A stretch of DNA of 5,624 bases, from positions 1 to 5,624 of the forward strand of contig JACQTN010000130.1 of assembly GCA_016210785.1 (NCBI GenBank). The letters are read 5' to 3'. Positions 5,511-5,624 of this stretch are shown here, piece after piece. How positions within the stretch are numbered: position 1 is the stretch's first letter; the number at the start of each line of letters is the position of its first letter. Made by a program: the position numbers and the translations under genes. This DNA comes from Armatimonadota bacterium. Its GTDB lineage: Bacteria > Sysuimicrobiota > Sysuimicrobiia > Sysuimicrobiales > JACQTN01. The notes beneath the pieces were generated by a model that saw only the letters and a list, made by a program, of their open reading frames with translations, did no database searches and was not told where the DNA came from.

Positions 5511-5624
5511 CCGACGGGCCGCGGTTGCCCCTGGTACCTTTCCATAAAGAGGACTAGATCCTTCGGTCGGCGGGCAACGCCGTCCGGTCCCACTCCGTGC
5601 CGGCCGCGGCGCGCGATGCCCGGC
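5511..5624. other. Non-coding end of the window, no gene recognised
   Basis: No convincing reading frame or promoter is seen. GTTGCCC (5524-5530) is complementary to GGGCAAC (5572-5578), enclosing a short AT-richer patch with a 4-bp hairpin (5550-5562). It may be the control region or leader of a gene beyond the window, but nothing here proves it. Confidence 0.3.

Noticed and set aside
5525..5560. Promoter using TTGCCC at 5525
   Set aside because: No -10-like hexamer lies 16-18 bases downstream; the AT-rich bases are at the wrong distance.
5616..5624. ATG near the right edge as a gene start
   Set aside because: Only three codons are visible and no ribosome site precedes it.

Overview
The window is a GC-rich stretch of bacterial chromosome, about two-thirds G+C by eye apart from a few short AT-rich islands. 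All genes I can support lie on the + strand. In order they are: the last codons of an unidentified gene; sbp (small basic membrane protein, DUF1290); gap, pgk and tpiA (three consecutive steps of lower glycolysis); secG (Sec translocon subunit); a tRNA-Leu gene with anticodon GAG and an encoded CCA end; and a LuxR/NarL-type DNA-binding regulator. The Sbp family, GTG/TTG starts with strong Shine-Dalgarno sites, and the gap-pgk-tpi order suggest a high-GC member of the Firmicutes/Actinobacteria/Chloroflexi side of the tree or a related uncultured phylum. This placement is inference only; nothing in the window fixes the taxon.

Bases 1-201 hold the end of an upstream gene, a bipartite hairpin around its stop codon, and an unusual purine/pyrimidine repeat just before sbp. 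Sbp has no visible Shine-Dalgarno site of its own. A perfect TATAAT lies just after sbp, and gap follows with a leader hairpin. The 290 bases between gap and pgk are almost filled by a 244-base element with 16-bp perfect terminal inverted repeats. Inside it are a perfect 19-bp hairpin and a second long hairpin, so the strand can fold into a three-way junction. I regard this as the most interesting object in the window: either a small non-autonomous mobile element (MITE-like) inserted into a gap-pgk-tpi operon, or a structured RNA that separates expression of gap from pgk. pgk and tpiA overlap by one base and are clearly co-transcribed.

From 3910 on, units appear to have their own promoters: secG (TTGCCC, 17 bp, extended TAGCAT) and tRNA-Leu (TTGACA, 17 bp, TATGAT, GC-rich discriminator). 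The tpi-secG-tRNA-Leu(GAG) order is also known from proteobacteria such as Pseudomonas. An AT-rich island (30 G+C in 80 bases, 4631-4710) precedes the regulator gene.

Gapdh, Pgk and TpiA interconvert triose phosphates and 3-phosphoglycerate in the cytoplasm with NAD(P) reduction and ATP synthesis; SecG works in protein export and Sbp is a membrane protein of unknown function. The regulator has lost the phospho-accepting aspartate (His53) and two further conserved receiver residues, so it probably acts without classical phosphorylation. No stretch longer than 300 bases lacks a gene; the longest gaps are 1671-1960 and 4527-4781, and both contain structure described below.
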